NCBI GenBank assembly: GCA_050329975.1
Contig: JBHJOG010000059.1
Coordinates: 1-6,461, forward strand
Length of the DNA: 6,461 nt
Origin: CALKHQ01 sp050329975
GTDB taxonomy: Bacteria; Pseudomonadota; Alphaproteobacteria; CALKHQ01
Direction: 5' to 3'
This document shows positions 5,086 to 6,461 of the stretch, in pieces. The notes under the pieces are model-generated. The model ran no database searches, was not told the origin of the DNA, and saw only the letters and a list, made by a program, of their open reading frames with translations. Position 1 is the first letter of the stretch; each line of letters starts with the position of its first letter. The position numbers were made by a program, and so were the translations under genes.

Positions 5086-6393
5086 CTAGCCTCGCTTCTC
5101 CAGCGACGGATAGTCGCGCTGGGAATGGCCGGTGTAGAGCTGTCTGGGCCGCCCGATCCGCTGCTCCGGATCCTCGACCATTTCCTTCCACTGGGCGATC
5201 CAGCCGACCGTCCGCGCAAGGGCGAACAGCACGGTAAACATCGTCGTCGGGAACCCGATCGCGTTCAAGATAATTCCTGAATAGAAGTCCACATTCGGAT
5301 AGAGCCGGCGCTGGACGAAATACTCGTCCTCCAGCGCGAGCTTCTCCAGCGCCATCGCCAGCTCCAGCAGCGGCTCGTTGCCGATGCCCAGCGCCTCCAG
5401 CACCTCGTAACAGGTCTGCTGCATCACCTTCGCCCGCGGGTCGAAGTTGCGGTAGACGCGATGGCCGAAGCCCATCAGGCGAAAGGGGTCGTCCTTGTCC
5501 TTCGCCTTGGCGATATATTCGCCGATCCGCGACTTGTCGCCGATCTCGCGCAGCATGTTCAGCACCGCCTCGTTGGCGCCGCCATGGGCAGGGCCCCAGA
5601 GCGAAGCGATGCCGGCGGCCAGGCAGGCGAACGGATTGGCGCCGGACGAGCCGGCCAGCCGCACGGTCGAGGTGGAGGCATTCTGCTCGTGGTCCGCGTG
5701 CAGAATGAAGATCCGGTCCATGGCGCGCGCGATCACCGGGTTGACCTGGTAGGTCTCGCACGGCACCGCGAACGTCATGTGCAGGAAGTTCTCGGAATAG
5801 GACAGATCGTTGCGCGGATAGACGAAGGGCTGACCGGCGGAATACTTGTACGCCATCGCCGCGATCGTCGGCATCTTGGCGATCAGCCGGTGCGACGCGA
5901 TCATCCGTTGGTGGGAATCGTTGATGTCGAGCGAGTCATGGTAGAAGGCCGACAGTGCACCGACCACGCCCACCATGATCGCCATCGGGTGCGCGTCGCG
6001 GCGGAAGCCATTGTAAAAATTCTTGAGCTGCTCGTGGACCATGGTGTGCATGGTGATCGCATGGTCGAATTCGGCGCGCTCCTGGGCGGTCGGCAACTCG
6101 CCCTTGGTCAGCAGATATGCGACTTCGATGAAATTTGACTTTTCCGCCAGCTGGTCGATCGGATAGCCGCGATAGAGAAGGACGCCTTCGTCGCCGTCGA
6201 TAAAAGTGATTTTTGACTCGCAACTGGCGGTGGAGGTGAAGCCCGGGTCGAAGGTGAAGGTCCCGGTGTCCTTGTAGAGGGCCCGGATATCGACCACGTC
6301 CGGGCCGTGACTCGCCTTGAAAACCGGCAATTCCACTGTTTTGCCGTGAACCGTGAGGCTTGCCGTACCAGATTGATTTAATTCACTTTTCAT
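5086..6393 (-). CDS. gltA: GltA, type II citrate synthase
   Basis: GltA condenses oxaloacetate and acetyl-CoA to citrate and CoA, the entry step of the TCA cycle, in the cytoplasm. The 435-residue product matches the hexameric type II bacterial enzymes (E. coli 427), including the N-terminal beta-rich part (residues about 1-60) absent from the shorter type I forms. Motifs in order are GDEGVLLYRGYPIDQLAE (67-84), GFRRDAHPM (129-137), HADHEQNAST (232-241), GPAHGGANE with catalytic His270, GFGHRVYRNFDPRA with His311, and NVDFYSG with Asp369. These match E. coli His264, His305 and Asp362. Cys212 matches Cys206 near the NADH site, while residue 115 is Met where E. coli has Arg109. The ATG at 6393 is preceded by AAAAGG with 8-nt spacing. 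The gene converges on the lipid A operon, an arrangement I recall from other alphaproteobacteria. Confidence 0.97.
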   Translation of the reverse strand: MKSELNQSGTASLTVHGKTVELPVFKASHGPDVVDIRALYKDTGTFTFDPGFTSTASCESKITFIDGDEGVLLYRGYPIDQLAEKSNFIEVAYLLTKGELPTAQERAEFDHAITMHTMVHEQLKNFYNGFRRDAHPMAIMVGVVGALSAFYHDSLDINDSHQRMIASHRLIAKMPTIAAMAYKYSAGQPFVYPRNDLSYSENFLHMTFAVPCETYQVNPVIARAMDRIFILHADHEQNASTSTVRLAGSSGANPFACLAAGIASLWGPAHGGANEAVLNMLREIGDKSRIGEYIAKAKDKDDPFRLMGFGHRVYRNFDPRAKVMQQTCYEVLEALGIGNEPLLELAMALEKLALEDEYFVQRRLYPNVDFYSGIILNAIGFPTTMFTVLFALARTVGWIAQWKEMVEDPEQRIGRPRQLYTGHSQRDYPSLEKRG

Positions 6394-6401
6394 GGATCGA
6401 G

Positions 6402-6407
6402 CCTTTT
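6402..6407 (-). promoter_or_regulatory. Shine-Dalgarno site of gltA
   Basis: On the - strand AAAAGG lies 8 nt before the gltA ATG and supports that start. Confidence 0.6.
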
Positions 6408-6410
6408 CTA

Positions 6411-6440
6411 TTGCGGTGCGTCATCGCATGTTGCGGCGCA
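6411..6440. repeat. Paired direct repeat upstream of gltA, possible operator
   Basis: On the + strand TTGCGGTGCG (6411-6420) and TTGCGGCGCA (6431-6440) match at 8 of 10 positions and are exactly 20 bp apart, close to two helical turns. A TGCG-N4-CGCA inverted repeat (6417-6428) overlaps the first copy. They lie 18-47 bp upstream of the gltA start codon, where a regulator could act. No clear -35/-10 pair is visible in the 68 bp available, and the role is inferred from position alone. Confidence 0.3.
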
Positions 6441-6461
6441 CACTACCCAGTTTACAAAGCG

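Noticed and set aside
5461..6138. 225-codon + strand frame inside gltA
   Set aside because: It is antisense to conserved citrate synthase motifs, and its composition is a shadow of the gltA codons.
1..6461. An undescribed multi-gene system
   Set aside because: All but one small frame belong to well-known housekeeping families in a conserved order. There are no mobile elements, arrays, toxin-antitoxin pairs or unfamiliar gene clusters.
6394..6461. Sigma-70-type promoter for gltA
   Set aside because: A TTGTAA on the - strand could be a -35 box, but no acceptable -10 lies 16-18 bp downstream, and the upstream region is cut by the window edge.

Overview
The window looks like a chromosomal housekeeping segment from a high-GC alphaproteobacterium. 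Three things suggest this. The gene order is bamA-lpxD-fabZ-lpxA-lpxI-lpxB with gltA facing it. LpxI, rather than LpxH, is the UDP-diacylglucosamine hydrolase. LpxA carries the alphaproteobacterial-type MNPGT stretch. A Rhodospirillales- or Rhizobiales-like host is plausible, but the genus cannot be read from the sequence.

Layout. Positions 1-435 hold the 3' end of bamA (outer-membrane protein insertase). After a 22-bp gap come five tightly packed genes on the + strand: lpxD (458-1483), fabZ (1488-1964), lpxA (1961-2770), lpxI (2779-3615) and lpxB (3612-4784). Junctions are 4-bp overlaps or gaps of no more than 22 bp, and no terminator-like hairpin is seen between them, so this is very probably one operon. 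Positions 4785-5085 are an interval between convergent genes. It holds a possible small membrane-protein ORF on the - strand and a GC-rich inverted repeat. gltA (citrate synthase) fills 5086-6393 on the - strand, and its upstream leader, with a pair of short direct repeats, runs to the window end.

How the genes work together. FabZ and LpxA/LpxD draw on the same (R)-3-hydroxyacyl-ACP pool: FabZ dehydrates it toward phospholipid fatty acids, while LpxA and LpxD commit it to lipid A. LpxA (first O-acylation), LpxD (N-acylation), LpxI (cleavage to lipid X plus UMP) and LpxB (disaccharide formation) are four of the first five steps of lipid A synthesis; LpxC and the later steps are encoded elsewhere. 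BamA assembles outer-membrane beta-barrels, including the LPS transporter LptD, so the cluster as a whole serves outer-membrane biogenesis. gltA is a separate central-metabolism unit.

I found no evidence for an undescribed multi-gene system. The points most worth checking are the acyl-chain ruler residues of LpxA and LpxD, the small ORF downstream of gltA, and the repeat pair upstream of gltA.
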